Positions 1 to 7,243 of a stretch of DNA of 16,384 nucleotides are shown here, one piece after another. The stretch's first letter is position 1, and each line of letters starts with the position of its first letter. Under the pieces are notes generated by a model, which was not told the DNA's origin, ran no database searches, and saw nothing but the letters and a program-made list of their open reading frames with translations. The translations under genes and the position numbers were made by a program. The stretch comes from Archangium sp. (GTDB lineage: Bacteria; Myxococcota; Myxococcia; Myxococcales; Myxococcaceae), in the NCBI GenBank assembly GCA_016793525.1, contig JAEUJT010000170.1, forward strand, positions 1-16,384, written 5' to 3'.

Positions 1-945
1 GTCAACAGCCAGAAGCTCACCGCCGGGCTCGACGAGAAGGGCACCGTCACCGCGTGGAGGCACCGCACCGCGTTCCCGCCCATCGCGTCGCTCTTCGTGC
101 CGCCGGTGGCGTCGTTCATCGTCTCTCCAATGCGCCCGGCCATGCGCGATCTGCAGCAGGGCGTGTTGGACTTGGGCCTGTCGGTGAAGAATGTGCGCGC
201 CGAGGCGTGTGAAGCCAAAGCCCATGTGCGAATCGGGTGGCTGCGCTCGGTGTACAACGTGTTTCACGCGTTCGCCGAGGGCAGCTTCATCGACGAATTG
301 GCGCATGCACGTGGCGTCGACCCGAAGGCGATGTGGCTCGAGCTGCTTGGCCCTCCGCGCAAGGCGTCGCTCAAGGAGCTCGGCATCTCGGGGTTGGACA
401 ACTACGGCGAGTCCATCGAAGACCACCCCGTCGACGTGGGGCGGCTGCGGCAGGTCATCGAGCGGGTGACGGAGCAGTCGGGCTGGGCGACGCGAAAGGC
501 GCGCGGCCAGGCGCTGGGGCTCGCCGCGCACCGCAGCTTCCTGAGCTACGTCGCGGTGGTGGTGGCGGTGAAGGAAGACGCGCTCGGCCGGGTGCGGGTG
601 AGCGACGCGTGGATCTCCGCCGACGCAGGGAAAATCGTCAACGCCGACCGCGTGCGCTCGCAGATGGAGGGCGCCGTGGTGTTCGGCATCAGCCACGCGC
701 TCTACAGCGGCGCGACGATGAAGGGCGGCGTCACCCAGCAGTCGAACTTCCATGACTATCGGCTGGCGCGCTTCCCTGAAGTGCCGAGAGACATTCACGT
801 CGACCTGGTGCCGAGCCAGGAGAAGCCGGGTGGGGTGGGAGAGCCCGGCGTGCCTCCCGTCGCTCCGGCCATCGCCAACGCGGTGTTCGCGCTGACGGGT
901 ACCCGCGTGCGTGCGCTGCCGCTGAAAGACACGGTGAAGGTGTGA
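1..945 (+). CDS. Molybdenum hydroxylase large subunit (isoquinoline 1-oxidoreductase beta / IorB type), C-terminal part, 5' end outside window
   Basis: The reading frame is open from base 1, so about 314 C-terminal residues of a protein that is usually about 700 aa are present. Seen: the late molybdopterin-binding segment of the xanthine dehydrogenase/aldehyde oxidase family, with 'EGAVVFGISHALYSG', then 'QSNFHDYRLARFPEVP', then 'GGVGEPGVPPVAPAIANA'. The Glu in GVGEPG (codon at 841-843) aligns with the family's catalytic base. Known of the family: these subunits carry a molybdenum cofactor, usually the cytosine dinucleotide form, hydroxylate N-heterocycles or aldehydes, and pair with a small 2Fe-2S subunit; IorB-type subunits are often exported. 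The substrate cannot be told from this fragment. The stop codon overlaps the start of the next gene (GTGA, 942-945), so the two are probably cotranslated. The 2Fe-2S subunit would be expected upstream, outside the window. Confidence 0.9.
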   Translation, partial: VNSQKLTAGLDEKGTVTAWRHRTAFPPIASLFVPPVASFIVSPMRPAMRDLQQGVLDLGLSVKNVRAEACEAKAHVRIGWLRSVYNVFHAFAEGSFIDELAHARGVDPKAMWLELLGPPRKASLKELGISGLDNYGESIEDHPVDVGRLRQVIERVTEQSGWATRKARGQALGLAAHRSFLSYVAVVVAVKEDALGRVRVSDAWISADAGKIVNADRVRSQMEGAVVFGISHALYSGATMKGGVTQQSNFHDYRLARFPEVPRDIHVDLVPSQEKPGGVGEPGVPPVAPAIANAVFALTGTRVRALPLKDTVKV

Positions 946-1523
946 GCGCGCTCGAGGCCATCGTGCTCGCGGCTGGAGTTGGGCGACGCATGGGGGGCGC
1001 CAAGGCTCTGCTGATGGTCGATGGCGTGCCGTTGGTGATGCGACACGTCGCCGCGCTGCGGCTCGCCGGTGTGGAGCGCCCGACGGTGGTGGTGCGGCCT
1101 GAAGTGGCGCGGCGGCTCGGTGGCGTGGAGCTCGTCGTGGCGGAGACGCGCTCTCCCGCGGAGTCGTTGGCGGCCGGCGCTCGGCACCTCTGCGCCCGGC
1201 TCGGCGGGTTGGGGGAGCGCTCGGTACTCATCACGCCTGTCGACATGCAGCCTGTGGATCCGCGCACGATGGATGCGCTCGCGTTCGCGTTGACCGACGA
1301 CGTGATGGTGACGACCCCTGCCTCAGGGCACCCGGTGTTGATCCGCGGTGAGGCGCTGGCCCCATACCTCGCGGGCGATGCGCCACCACCGCTGTGCGAC
1401 GTGCTCCACCGCCTCGAGCCCTTCCGCCGTCGCGTGCACGTGGAGGACGACGCGGCGATGAGCGACTTCAATACGCCCGCCGACCTGCTGCGCGTGTTCC
1501 ACGTCACCCCGCAGTTTGCGTAG
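942..1523 (+). CDS. MobA/MocA-like nucleotidyltransferase (probable molybdenum cofactor cytidylyltransferase)
   Basis: This 193-aa protein starts at a GTG that overlaps the preceding stop (GTGA). Seen: the N-terminal nucleotide-binding signature 'LAAGVGRRMGGAK' (residues 9-21), a metal-site region 'TPVDMQPVD' with Asp101, 'GHPVLI' at 129-134, and the C-terminal 'DFNTPADL' at 175-182. These are the landmarks of the MobA/MocA glycosyltransferase-A fold, and the length is normal for the family. MocA transfers CMP from CTP to Mo-molybdopterin in the cytoplasm, giving the dinucleotide cofactor used by xanthine-dehydrogenase-family enzymes. Coupling to an IorB-type subunit supports the CTP-specific (MocA) reading over the GTP-specific MobA, but the sequence does not decide nucleotide specificity. 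No strong Shine-Dalgarno is visible, which fits translation by coupling. Confidence 0.88.
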   Translation: MSALEAIVLAAGVGRRMGGAKALLMVDGVPLVMRHVAALRLAGVERPTVVVRPEVARRLGGVELVVAETRSPAESLAAGARHLCARLGGLGERSVLITPVDMQPVDPRTMDALAFALTDDVMVTTPASGHPVLIRGEALAPYLAGDAPPPLCDVLHRLEPFRRRVHVEDDAAMSDFNTPADLLRVFHVTPQFA

Positions 1524-1665
1524 TCCCGAGAAGGAGGCGGTGTCGTTGGCCCGTCGAGGTCGACCACCCTGGTACGTCGGCGCGTGCCCGAGGTGTTGCA
1601 GGCATTGGCGCGGAAGTGTCGACCGATTGACGGTGCATGCATTGAGATGCAAGCATAGAGGCACT
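1524..1665. other. Intergenic region between mocA-like gene and toxin-antitoxin pair
   Basis: This 142-bp gap contains a strong AAGGAGG Shine-Dalgarno-like string at 1531-1537 that leads into an open frame continuous with the antitoxin, and a palindromic TGCATGCA/TGCAAGCA pair just before the antitoxin. No convincing terminator for the upstream operon was seen; only a 4-bp CGCA/TGCG stem sits at the stop. Confidence 0.5.
1634..1655. promoter_or_regulatory. Putative toxin-antitoxin operator (paired palindromic 8-mers)
   Basis: TGCATGCA (1634-1641) is a perfect palindrome. TGCAAGCA (1648-1655) differs from it by one base and lies 14 bp further on, ending 10 bp before the antitoxin ATG. Ribbon-helix-helix antitoxins commonly bind short repeated palindromes in this position to autoregulate their operon. 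The operator role is inference from position and symmetry. Confidence 0.4.
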
Positions 1666-1917
1666 ATGCGAACGCAACAGTTTACCGTGCGTAACGTCAG
1701 CGCCTCCGTCGGGCGAGCGCTTCGTCAGTTGGCCCAGAGACGCCAGGTCAGCTTGAATCGAGTGCTGGTTGACGCGCTGGAAGCAGCCACTGGTGTGAAG
1801 GCCGAACCAACCAGACATCATGACCTCGATGCATTGTCCGGCACCTGGGTCGACGATCCGGCTGTTGACCGCGCGCTCGCCGATCAGCGCCGCGTCGACC
1901 CTCGAGATTGGAAATGA
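1666..1917 (+). CDS. Ribbon-helix-helix-like antitoxin, partner of PIN toxin
   Basis: The 83-aa protein begins 'MRTQQFTVRNVSASVGRALRQ'-like: a short beta strand (residues about 5-10), then two helices (about 12-24 and 28-42) around 'RRQVSLNRVLVDALEAATG'. This is the layout of Arc/MetJ or FitA-type RHH antitoxins. The C-terminal 40 residues are polar and acidic, ending 'RRVDPRDWK', the usual flexible toxin-binding tail. The ATG at 1666 has AGAGG (1657-1661) upstream with a short 4-nt spacer. An in-frame alternative, TTG at 1546 behind a strong AAGGAGG, would add about 40 Cys-rich residues (see findings); the ATG is preferred because the RHH strand then sits at the N-terminus. The stop overlaps the toxin start (ATGA). 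It is expected to neutralise the toxin and repress the operon. The family is assigned by pattern, not by alignment. Confidence 0.75.
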   Translation: MRTQQFTVRNVSASVGRALRQLAQRRQVSLNRVLVDALEAATGVKAEPTRHHDLDALSGTWVDDPAVDRALADQRRVDPRDWK

Positions 1918-2297
1918 GAATCTCGCTCGATACGAATGCGTACCGACGATTCGCTGAGGGCGACGCATCGGTTCTCGAGAAGGTTCAGTTGGCCGAGCGG
2001 GTCTGCCTTCCGGTGCCCGTCATCGCAGAACTTCGTGCCGGGGTTGGTTTGGGTACGAAGGCGATTCAGAACGAGCGGTATCTCTCGGCATTTACCTATT
2101 CGAAACGAGTCGACGTACTTGTCTGCGACGAAGAAACGACGCATCAGTACGCACTGCTCTTTGCGCAACTCCGCCGCCAGGGTACGCCGATACCAATCAA
2201 CGACGTGTGGATTGCGGCGCTGAGCTTGCAGCATCGATGTCGCCTGCTCACCTTCGACGCCGACTTTGATCATCTCCCGCAGCTGCTGCGGGCATGA
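1914..2297 (+). CDS. PIN-domain toxin (VapC/FitB-like ribonuclease)
   Basis: This 127-aa protein starts at the ATG inside an ATGA overlap with the antitoxin stop. A TTG two codons upstream is a less likely start. Seen: the PIN signature acids, Asp6 in 'SLDTNAY', Glu39 in 'PVIAELRAG', Asp97 in 'INDVWIAA' and Asp115/Asp117 in 'LLTFDADFD', in the order and spacing of VapC-type toxins. Family knowledge: these are Mg-dependent single-strand ribonucleases, often cutting tRNA or rRNA sites, held inactive by the cognate antitoxin. All the expected catalytic acids are present, so the toxin looks intact. The base composition is less GC-rich than the neighbouring genes, with more A/T third positions, which suggests transfer. 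It converges on the lipoprotein gene whose stop lies 19 bp away. Confidence 0.9.
   Translation: MRISLDTNAYRRFAEGDASVLEKVQLAERVCLPVPVIAELRAGVGLGTKAIQNERYLSAFTYSKRVDVLVCDEETTHQYALLFAQLRRQGTPIPINDVWIAALSLQHRCRLLTFDADFDHLPQLLRA
2276..2292 (+). terminator. Perfect 7-bp hairpin at the end of the toxin gene
   Basis: CCCGCAG (2276-2282) and CTGCGGG (2286-2292) pair perfectly around a 3-nt CTG loop, inside the last codons of the toxin gene. No T-run follows, so if it terminates transcription it is not a classical intrinsic terminator. A 10-bp perfect palindrome GACCGCGGTC (2296-2305) lies just after it between the two convergent genes. Confidence 0.3.
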
Positions 2298-2316
2298 CCG
2301 CGGTCTCATACCCCCG

Positions 2317-3906
2317 TCAGTTGCGCGTACACGCGGGCACCGGCGACGTCACCGCGTCGCATGGGTGCCACAGCCGGCCGAGCTGATTCGGGTTCAGCAC
2401 CGTCGTCGGCGTGCTGCCGCCCGTCACCGTGCCGCACGAATCGACCGCGTCGAAGCCGATGCTCCGGCAGGCGACGATGGAGCCCGAGCTCGGCAAGTAC
2501 GGCGCGATGCGGGCGATGGCCGTCGACGGCGTGAAGTCGGGCGTCATGCCGGTTGGCACCGTGCCAGGCGCGAGGCGCAGCTCGCTCATGCCGCCGCCGA
2601 CGTTGTTGAACCAGCCGCTGCACAAACTCGAGCCCTGCATCGCCAGCGACGAGATGGCGAGCCCGTACAGCCCGGCCCGCTGGGCTCCAAGGTCACGCGA
2701 GCAGGTGGGCGCGTACTGCCGGCCACGAATCGCCACGTACACCCCGCGCGGAGGGATGATGTCGCTCGGGCCGAAGTTCATCCAGCGCAGGCTATTCATC
2801 GACGCGCTCGAGTTGCGGTAGGCGAAGTGGTGCCCGTCGAGGGAGATGGGGCAGTTCGAGAGGTTGGTCAGCTCGATGGCCTCGCCCGCCTGACAGGTGT
2901 CGTGCGTCGCGCAGTCGGTCGACGGGCACTGGCCTTCTCCGTTGACGACGTATTCGCTCAGCACCACCGTGGCGGCAGTCGGTGTCGTGGTCGTGCTGCA
3001 CTCCGAGACCACGTTCACCGTCAGCGGGGCCGGCGCGGAGCAGCACGCCGTGTCGTCGCTCCGACAGGCGCGCACCTCGAGGGCCACCGCGGCTCCCGGA
3101 GGCGCTCCACCCGCATTCAGTCGCACCGCCGGGCGCAGGTGGTTCCAGCCCGACTGCGCCGTGGCCACCACCGTCGAGTCACCGCTCACCGACAGCTCGT
3201 ACTGCAGCCCCGCTGGCACCGGGTCGAACTGCACGATGGGGCGCCCGTCCCAGCTCGTGGTGCACGCGGTGCTCACCGGCGGCGTCGGAGGCATCGAGCA
3301 CGCGCTCGTCGTCAGCCGCGTCGTACAGCACGCCGAATGCGCGGCGCTGTCGGTCGCGCAGAACTGCAGCTCGAAGACGCCGCCGACATCGGGCGTGAAG
3401 CGCGCTGACGTTCCGGTCTCCATGACGTCTGCCGTGGAACCCGAGGGGCGGGTCTTCACTGTCCACGCCGTCGATACCACGCTGCCTTCACTCGCCTGCG
3501 CATGGCCGTTCAACGTCACCTCGACGCCCGCCCGCGCGCTCACCGAGCCAGGGCACATCACCACCGGCGGCGCACACGCCCCGTTGTCGAGCTGCCCATC
3601 GCAGTCGTTGTCGAGGCCGTCGCACACTTCAACTTCTGGGAGGCCGGCTTCGCAGAAGATGGGCTCACCTTCGATGCACGCCGGCGCCGAGCGCGCGCAG
3701 GCCCCGACGCCGCACCGCACCTCGGCCAAGCCGTCATCGATGACGCCGTTGCAGTCGTTGTCGACGCCGTCGCACGACTCGGGGCCGGTCGCTTGGCATT
3801 CGATGCCAGACAGCCGCGGACCACGACACGAGCTCACGGCCACTGCCACCAACCCCGCCAGCACGAGCATCGACGAACGCATGGACCGGCGCCCTAGCAG
3901 ACCCAT
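2317..3906 (-). CDS. Lipoprotein with two MopE-type metal-binding motifs, Ig/FN3-like region and lamin-tail-like domain
   Basis: The start is set at the ATG at 3906 (529 aa) because GGAG lies 7 nt upstream; the frame is open to a GTG at 3945. Seen: a basic N-terminus, a hydrophobic stretch, and a lipobox 'AVSSC' with Cys27 as the probable lipidation site. Two 'CDGxDNDCxG' motifs follow, 'SCDGVDNDCNGVIDDG' (44-59) and 'VCDGLDNDCDGQLDNG' (94-109), separated by a Cys-rich stretch; they match the putative metal-binding repeat of MopE-like proteins common in Myxococcota. Then come an Ig/PKD-like domain ('GVFELQFCATDSA'), an FN3-like domain, and a C-terminal region 'EAIELTNLSNCPISLDGHHF' typical of lamin-tail (LTD) domains. 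It is Cys-rich, suggesting disulfides and an extracytoplasmic location. Function is unknown; a surface binding or scaffold role is inferred. It is divergent from the Big-repeat lipoprotein. Confidence 0.85.
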   Translation of the reverse strand: MGLLGRRSMRSSMLVLAGLVAVAVSSCRGPRLSGIECQATGPESCDGVDNDCNGVIDDGLAEVRCGVGACARSAPACIEGEPIFCEAGLPEVEVCDGLDNDCDGQLDNGACAPPVVMCPGSVSARAGVEVTLNGHAQASEGSVVSTAWTVKTRPSGSTADVMETGTSARFTPDVGGVFELQFCATDSAAHSACCTTRLTTSACSMPPTPPVSTACTTSWDGRPIVQFDPVPAGLQYELSVSGDSTVVATAQSGWNHLRPAVRLNAGGAPPGAAVALEVRACRSDDTACCSAPAPLTVNVVSECSTTTTPTAATVVLSEYVVNGEGQCPSTDCATHDTCQAGEAIELTNLSNCPISLDGHHFAYRNSSASMNSLRWMNFGPSDIIPPRGVYVAIRGRQYAPTCSRDLGAQRAGLYGLAISSLAMQGSSLCSGWFNNVGGGMSELRLAPGTVPTGMTPDFTPSTAIARIAPYLPSSGSIVACRSIGFDAVDSCGTVTGGSTPTTVLNPNQLGRLWHPCDAVTSPVPACTRN

Positions 3907-3913
3907 GTGACGA

Positions 3914-3917
3914 CTCC
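3914..3917 (-). promoter_or_regulatory. Ribosome binding site deciding the 3906 start
   Basis: GGAG on the minus strand lies 7 nt before the ATG at 3906. It supports this start over the upstream GTG at 3945, which would put 13 polar residues before the lipoprotein signal peptide. Confidence 0.6.
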
Positions 3918-4027
3918 ATGGCGCTCGGTGTGACACATCTAACACACTGAAAATATTGGGCTGTGGCCGGCTTGCCTACATCACCCTTCACTGTGGTATG
4001 GCGCACAGCGTCAACGCAGCATCTTTC

Positions 4028-4032
4028 AAGGA
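4028..4032 (+). promoter_or_regulatory. Ribosome binding site deciding the 4040 start
   Basis: AAGGA lies 7 nt before the ATG at 4040, the start that places a standard lipoprotein signal peptide at the N-terminus. The upstream in-frame ATG at 3998 would add residues that break the signal. Confidence 0.65.
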
Positions 4033-4039
4033 CGCGCCC

Positions 4040-7000
4040 ATGCTTTCCGCCCTTCGTCTCCGTACGGTGTCTCTCGCCGCTGTTGCCCTGATGGCCGGCT
4101 GTGAATGCGGCAAGCCTCCGACGCAGCAGGTGACCATCACCGTGGTCATCGACCCGGCCTCGGTGACGCTCACCACCGGCGCGACGCAGGCATTCACCGC
4201 CACGGTGGTCGGGGGCGCGACCGGCAACGTGTTGTGGACGGTTGAGGAATCGACCGGCGGCACCATCACCAGCGAGGGCCGTTACACCGCGCCCACCACC
4301 GTCGGCGCCTTCCACGTGCGCGCCACGAGCGTCGATGACGCCACCGCCTTCGCGCGCGCCACGGTCTCCATCATTCCCGGAGGCCCCGGCGTCACCATCA
4401 ACATCACCCCGTCGACGGTGACCTTGAACACCGGCGCGACGCAGCAGTTCTTGGCGGTCGCCAGCAGCGGCGGCGTCACCTGGTCGATTCAAGAGGGCGC
4501 CGCGGGCGGCACCGTCAGCGCCGGCGGCCTGTACACCGCGCCGAACGCGCCCGGCACCTTCCGCGTGGTGGCGACCTCCATCGAGGCTCCCACGGTCACC
4601 GCCACCGCCACCGTGACGGTGAGCGACGGGCCCAAGGCGCAGGTCTCCATCAACCCCTCGGCGGTCACCCTCGGCGCCGGCCAGACGCGGCAGTTCGCGG
4701 CGACGGTCACCGGCGTCACCAACACCACCGTGACGTGGGACGTGCAGCCCGCTGGCTCCGGCACCATCACCACCGGCGGCTTCTACACCGCGCCCACCAC
4801 ACCCGGCGTGTACCAGGTGGTGGCCACCAGCGCGGCGCAGCCCACCGCCAGCGCCACCGCGCAGGTCACGGTCGAGCCCATCGTGGTCAACGTGACGCCT
4901 CCGACCGCGCTCGTCGAAATCGGCTCCACCCAGCAGTTCACCGCGGTCGTCACCGGCGCGTCGAACACCGCCGTGACCTGGTCGGTGATGGGCGGCCCCA
5001 CCTGCGGCACCGTCACCAGCGCTGGCCTCTACACGCCGCCCTCGACGGTGGGCACGTGCACCATCATCGCCACGTCGGTCGCTTCGACCGGCACCACTGC
5101 GTCGGCGGTGGCCACGGTCATCAACCCGGTGACCGTCACCCTATCGCCGATGAGCGCGACGCTCTCGATGAACCAGACGCAGCAGTTCACCGCCACCGTG
5201 GTGGGCAGCACCAACCAAGCCGTGTCGTGGAGCGTGCGCGAAGGCGCGGTCGGCGGCTCCGTCGACGCGACGGGCCTCTACACGGCGCCGGTGGTGACCG
5301 CGTCGACCATGTTCCACGTCGTCGCCACGCCGCAGGCCAACCCGGCCAAGTTCGTCGAGGCCACCGTGACCGTGAACCCGGGCATCGGCGTGCAGATTAC
5401 GCCGGCGCTGGTGACGCTCTCTCCCAACGGCATGCAGGCCTTCACCGCGACGGTGACGGGCACCGCGAACACCATGGTGACCTGGGCGGTGCAAGAAGGC
5501 GCGCCGGGCGGCACCGTCACCAACATGGGTGCGTACACCGCGCCGTCGTCGAGCGGCACGTACCACGTGGTCGCCACCTCGGTTGACGACACCACCAAGA
5601 AGGGCTTCGCCACCATCGTCGTGTTGGGCGCGCCGGTCGACGTGAGCGGCACCGTCACCTACACCGGCAGCAAGACGGGCACGGTCTACGTCATTCTGGC
5701 GCAAGAGAGCGGCGTCTTCGGCATCGGGGCCAACGGCGGTGATGGCATCGTCGGCACCAGCGTCACCCTGACGGGCAGCGGCAGCACGAAGACCGCGGCG
5801 TACACGGTGCGCGGCGTGCGACAGCGCGGCAGCCTCCGCCTGCGCGCCTTCATGGACACGCTGGGCTCGGGCATGTTCCACCAGGCGGTCGACCCCTCAG
5901 GCGCGGTCACCATCAACGTCGGCAACTCCGGCGTCACCAACGGCAATGTGACGATGCAAGACTCGTCGTGGAACAAGTGGACGTCGATCGCCACGCCGTC
6001 AATCGACCGGGTGGTGCCGGGCGATGAGGCGGTGCTGGTGGCGTACACGCCGGCGTACAACCTCAACGGCCAAGACGTGTGCAAGGACTACCGCATCTAC
6101 TGGTCCGACACGCCGAACGTGGGCTCGTCGAACAACATCGGCTCGCTGCTGGTGACGGCCAACGCGCCGCGCTGGGCGGTGGTGCGCGGCCTCACCAACG
6201 GCCAGCAGCTGTACTTCACCATGACCTGCCCCGACGCCTTCCTCGGCGGCCTGTCAGCGGAAAAGTCGGTCACGGTCGGCCCCGCCTCGGGCAACTTCAC
6301 CATCGACGGCGTGGTGAACAACCCGACGCTGGCGGCCGGCGTGGTGCCTCCGCTGTACGTGGTGGCGCTCGCCGCGGCCGGCACCGGAGGCTTCATGACC
6401 CGCGTCTCGTCGCCCCTGGCGGCGCAGCCGTGGTCGATTCCCGGCGTCACCACCGGCGACTACTTCGTCTACGCGTTTCGCGACATGGGCGGCGACGGCA
6501 AGCTGACGCCGACCGACATCGGCAACTTCTTCGACCCGGTGCGCATTCGCGTGACGAATTCCACCTCGGTGCCGGCCATTACGTTGAGCGGCGCGAACGG
6601 CGTGGCCAAGGTGTCGACGGGCCACGTGAATGACACGGGCACCGAGAGCTACAGCCTCTTCTTCCGCGTGCTGGCCAACCTGAAGCGGCCGGTGAAGGCG
6701 CAAGTGACGGCGGGCCCGAAGGTGTCGTTCCCGTACGACCTGCCGTTGAACGAGACCGGCGGCGCGCGGCACGAGGTCGCCATGGCCTTGGGCACGGTCG
6801 CACCGGCCATGGGCGATGCGTACACGGTGGCGGTGACCTACAGCGATGGCACGAGCGAAAACCTCACCGCGACGGTGTCGGCGCTGCTGCCCACCTTCGT
6901 CGTGGCCGCGCCGATGACGCCTTCGTCGCGCACCCCGACGTTCCAGTGGGCCGCGCTGACGCCGACGCCGGCGACGACGTACTACTCGTCGCTCCGCGTG

Positions 7001-7216
7001 TACGACTACTCGTACCTGGCGCTCGGCACCGGGGGCACGCTGATGGCGAGTAAAGACGACATCGCCAGCACCACCACGCTGTTCCTGTGGAGCGACATCG
7101 CGCTCCCCGGCCGCAGCATGCTCAACGCGAACGTGCTGTCGTACTGGTGGACGCTGCGGGCGACCGACGCCAACGGCAACTGGGCCGAGACGGTCTCCAG
7201 CTTCATCGCGCAGTAA
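4040..7216 (+). CDS. Large lipoprotein with six bacterial Ig-like (Big2-type) repeats
   Basis: The 1,058-aa protein has a signal peptide with lipobox 'LMAGC' (Cys21). Residues about 31-530 hold six repeats of about 80-86 aa, each running 'ITPSxVTLxxGxTQQFTATV' ... 'VTWSVQEG' ... 'GGTVTxxGLYTAP' ... 'YHVVATS' ... 'ATVTV', the Big2 Ig-like pattern. Two similar transthyretin/carboxypeptidase-regulatory-like domains follow, beginning at 'VDVSGTVTYTG' (about 533) and 'FTIDGVV' (about 753), with FN3-like stretches between and after. An EF-hand/dockerin-like loop 'DMGGDGKLTPTD' begins at Asp815. No catalytic motif is seen. Family knowledge: such proteins are long surface-exposed stalks used in adhesion or cell-surface architecture. 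The start is supported by AAGGA 7 nt upstream. It is divergent from the MopE-motif lipoprotein and converges with the 4-TM gene at 7229. Confidence 0.88.
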   Translation: MLSALRLRTVSLAAVALMAGCECGKPPTQQVTITVVIDPASVTLTTGATQAFTATVVGGATGNVLWTVEESTGGTITSEGRYTAPTTVGAFHVRATSVDDATAFARATVSIIPGGPGVTINITPSTVTLNTGATQQFLAVASSGGVTWSIQEGAAGGTVSAGGLYTAPNAPGTFRVVATSIEAPTVTATATVTVSDGPKAQVSINPSAVTLGAGQTRQFAATVTGVTNTTVTWDVQPAGSGTITTGGFYTAPTTPGVYQVVATSAAQPTASATAQVTVEPIVVNVTPPTALVEIGSTQQFTAVVTGASNTAVTWSVMGGPTCGTVTSAGLYTPPSTVGTCTIIATSVASTGTTASAVATVINPVTVTLSPMSATLSMNQTQQFTATVVGSTNQAVSWSVREGAVGGSVDATGLYTAPVVTASTMFHVVATPQANPAKFVEATVTVNPGIGVQITPALVTLSPNGMQAFTATVTGTANTMVTWAVQEGAPGGTVTNMGAYTAPSSSGTYHVVATSVDDTTKKGFATIVVLGAPVDVSGTVTYTGSKTGTVYVILAQESGVFGIGANGGDGIVGTSVTLTGSGSTKTAAYTVRGVRQRGSLRLRAFMDTLGSGMFHQAVDPSGAVTINVGNSGVTNGNVTMQDSSWNKWTSIATPSIDRVVPGDEAVLVAYTPAYNLNGQDVCKDYRIYWSDTPNVGSSNNIGSLLVTANAPRWAVVRGLTNGQQLYFTMTCPDAFLGGLSAEKSVTVGPASGNFTIDGVVNNPTLAAGVVPPLYVVALAAAGTGGFMTRVSSPLAAQPWSIPGVTTGDYFVYAFRDMGGDGKLTPTDIGNFFDPVRIRVTNSTSVPAITLSGANGVAKVSTGHVNDTGTESYSLFFRVLANLKRPVKAQVTAGPKVSFPYDLPLNETGGARHEVAMALGTVAPAMGDAYTVAVTYSDGTSENLTATVSALLPTFVVAAPMTPSSRTPTFQWAALTPTPATTYYSSLRVYDYSYLALGTGGTLMASKDDIASTTTLFLWSDIALPGRSMLNANVLSYWWTLRATDANGNWAETVSSFIAQ
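4130..5630 (+). repeat. Tandem array of six Big2-type domain repeats (about 240-258 bp units)
   Basis: The units begin near 4130, 4388, 4639, 4880, 5125 and 5381 and end near 5630. They are similar at protein level, with recurrent 'TQQFTA', 'VTW' and 'YTAP' landmarks, but diverged in DNA. The second unit is shortened before its VTW strand. This points to old duplication rather than recent expansion. Confidence 0.85.
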
Positions 7217-7243
7217 CGCGCGCGGCCTTCACCGCCGCGTGCG
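7217..7243. terminator. 10-bp hairpin between convergent genes
   Basis: Bases 7217-7226 pair with 7234-7243 (nine Watson-Crick pairs and one G-T on the plus strand) around a 7-nt loop, starting right after the TAA of the Big-repeat gene. The loop covers the stop of the opposing gene. There is no T-run. On the minus strand the wobble becomes an A-C mismatch, so it should work better for the plus-strand gene. Confidence 0.45.

Larger units (their letters stand above)
3907..4039. promoter_or_regulatory. Shared divergent promoter region of two lipoprotein genes
   Basis: This 133-bp gap separates two divergent lipoprotein starts and contains one of the more A/T-rich patches of the window (around 3938-3958). 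On the plus strand TTGCCT (3972-3977) and an extended -10-like TGGTATGGC (3994-4002) could form a weak promoter, though the spacer of 19 bp is long. A TGTG...CACA inverted repeat (about 3930-3947) lies nearer the minus-strand gene. These are pattern matches only. Confidence 0.35.

Noticed and set aside
2296..2305. GACCGCGGTC palindrome between convergent genes as a terminator
   Set aside because: A continuous palindrome leaves no loop, giving at most a 3-bp stem, and no T-run follows.
2266..3408. Long plus-strand open frame over the MopE-motif lipoprotein gene
   Set aside because: Its translation is Arg/Ala/His-rich with no domain pattern. The minus-strand frame has a signal peptide, a lipobox and recognisable motifs.
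3930..3947. TGTG...CACA inverted repeat resembling a CRP site
   Set aside because: The half-sites do not match TGTGA-N6-TCACA spacing, so no specific regulator was assigned.
4130..5630. The regular repeats of the Big array as a CRISPR or DNA satellite
   Set aside because: The unit is about 250 bp, in frame, diverged in DNA and conserved in protein, so it is domain duplication.
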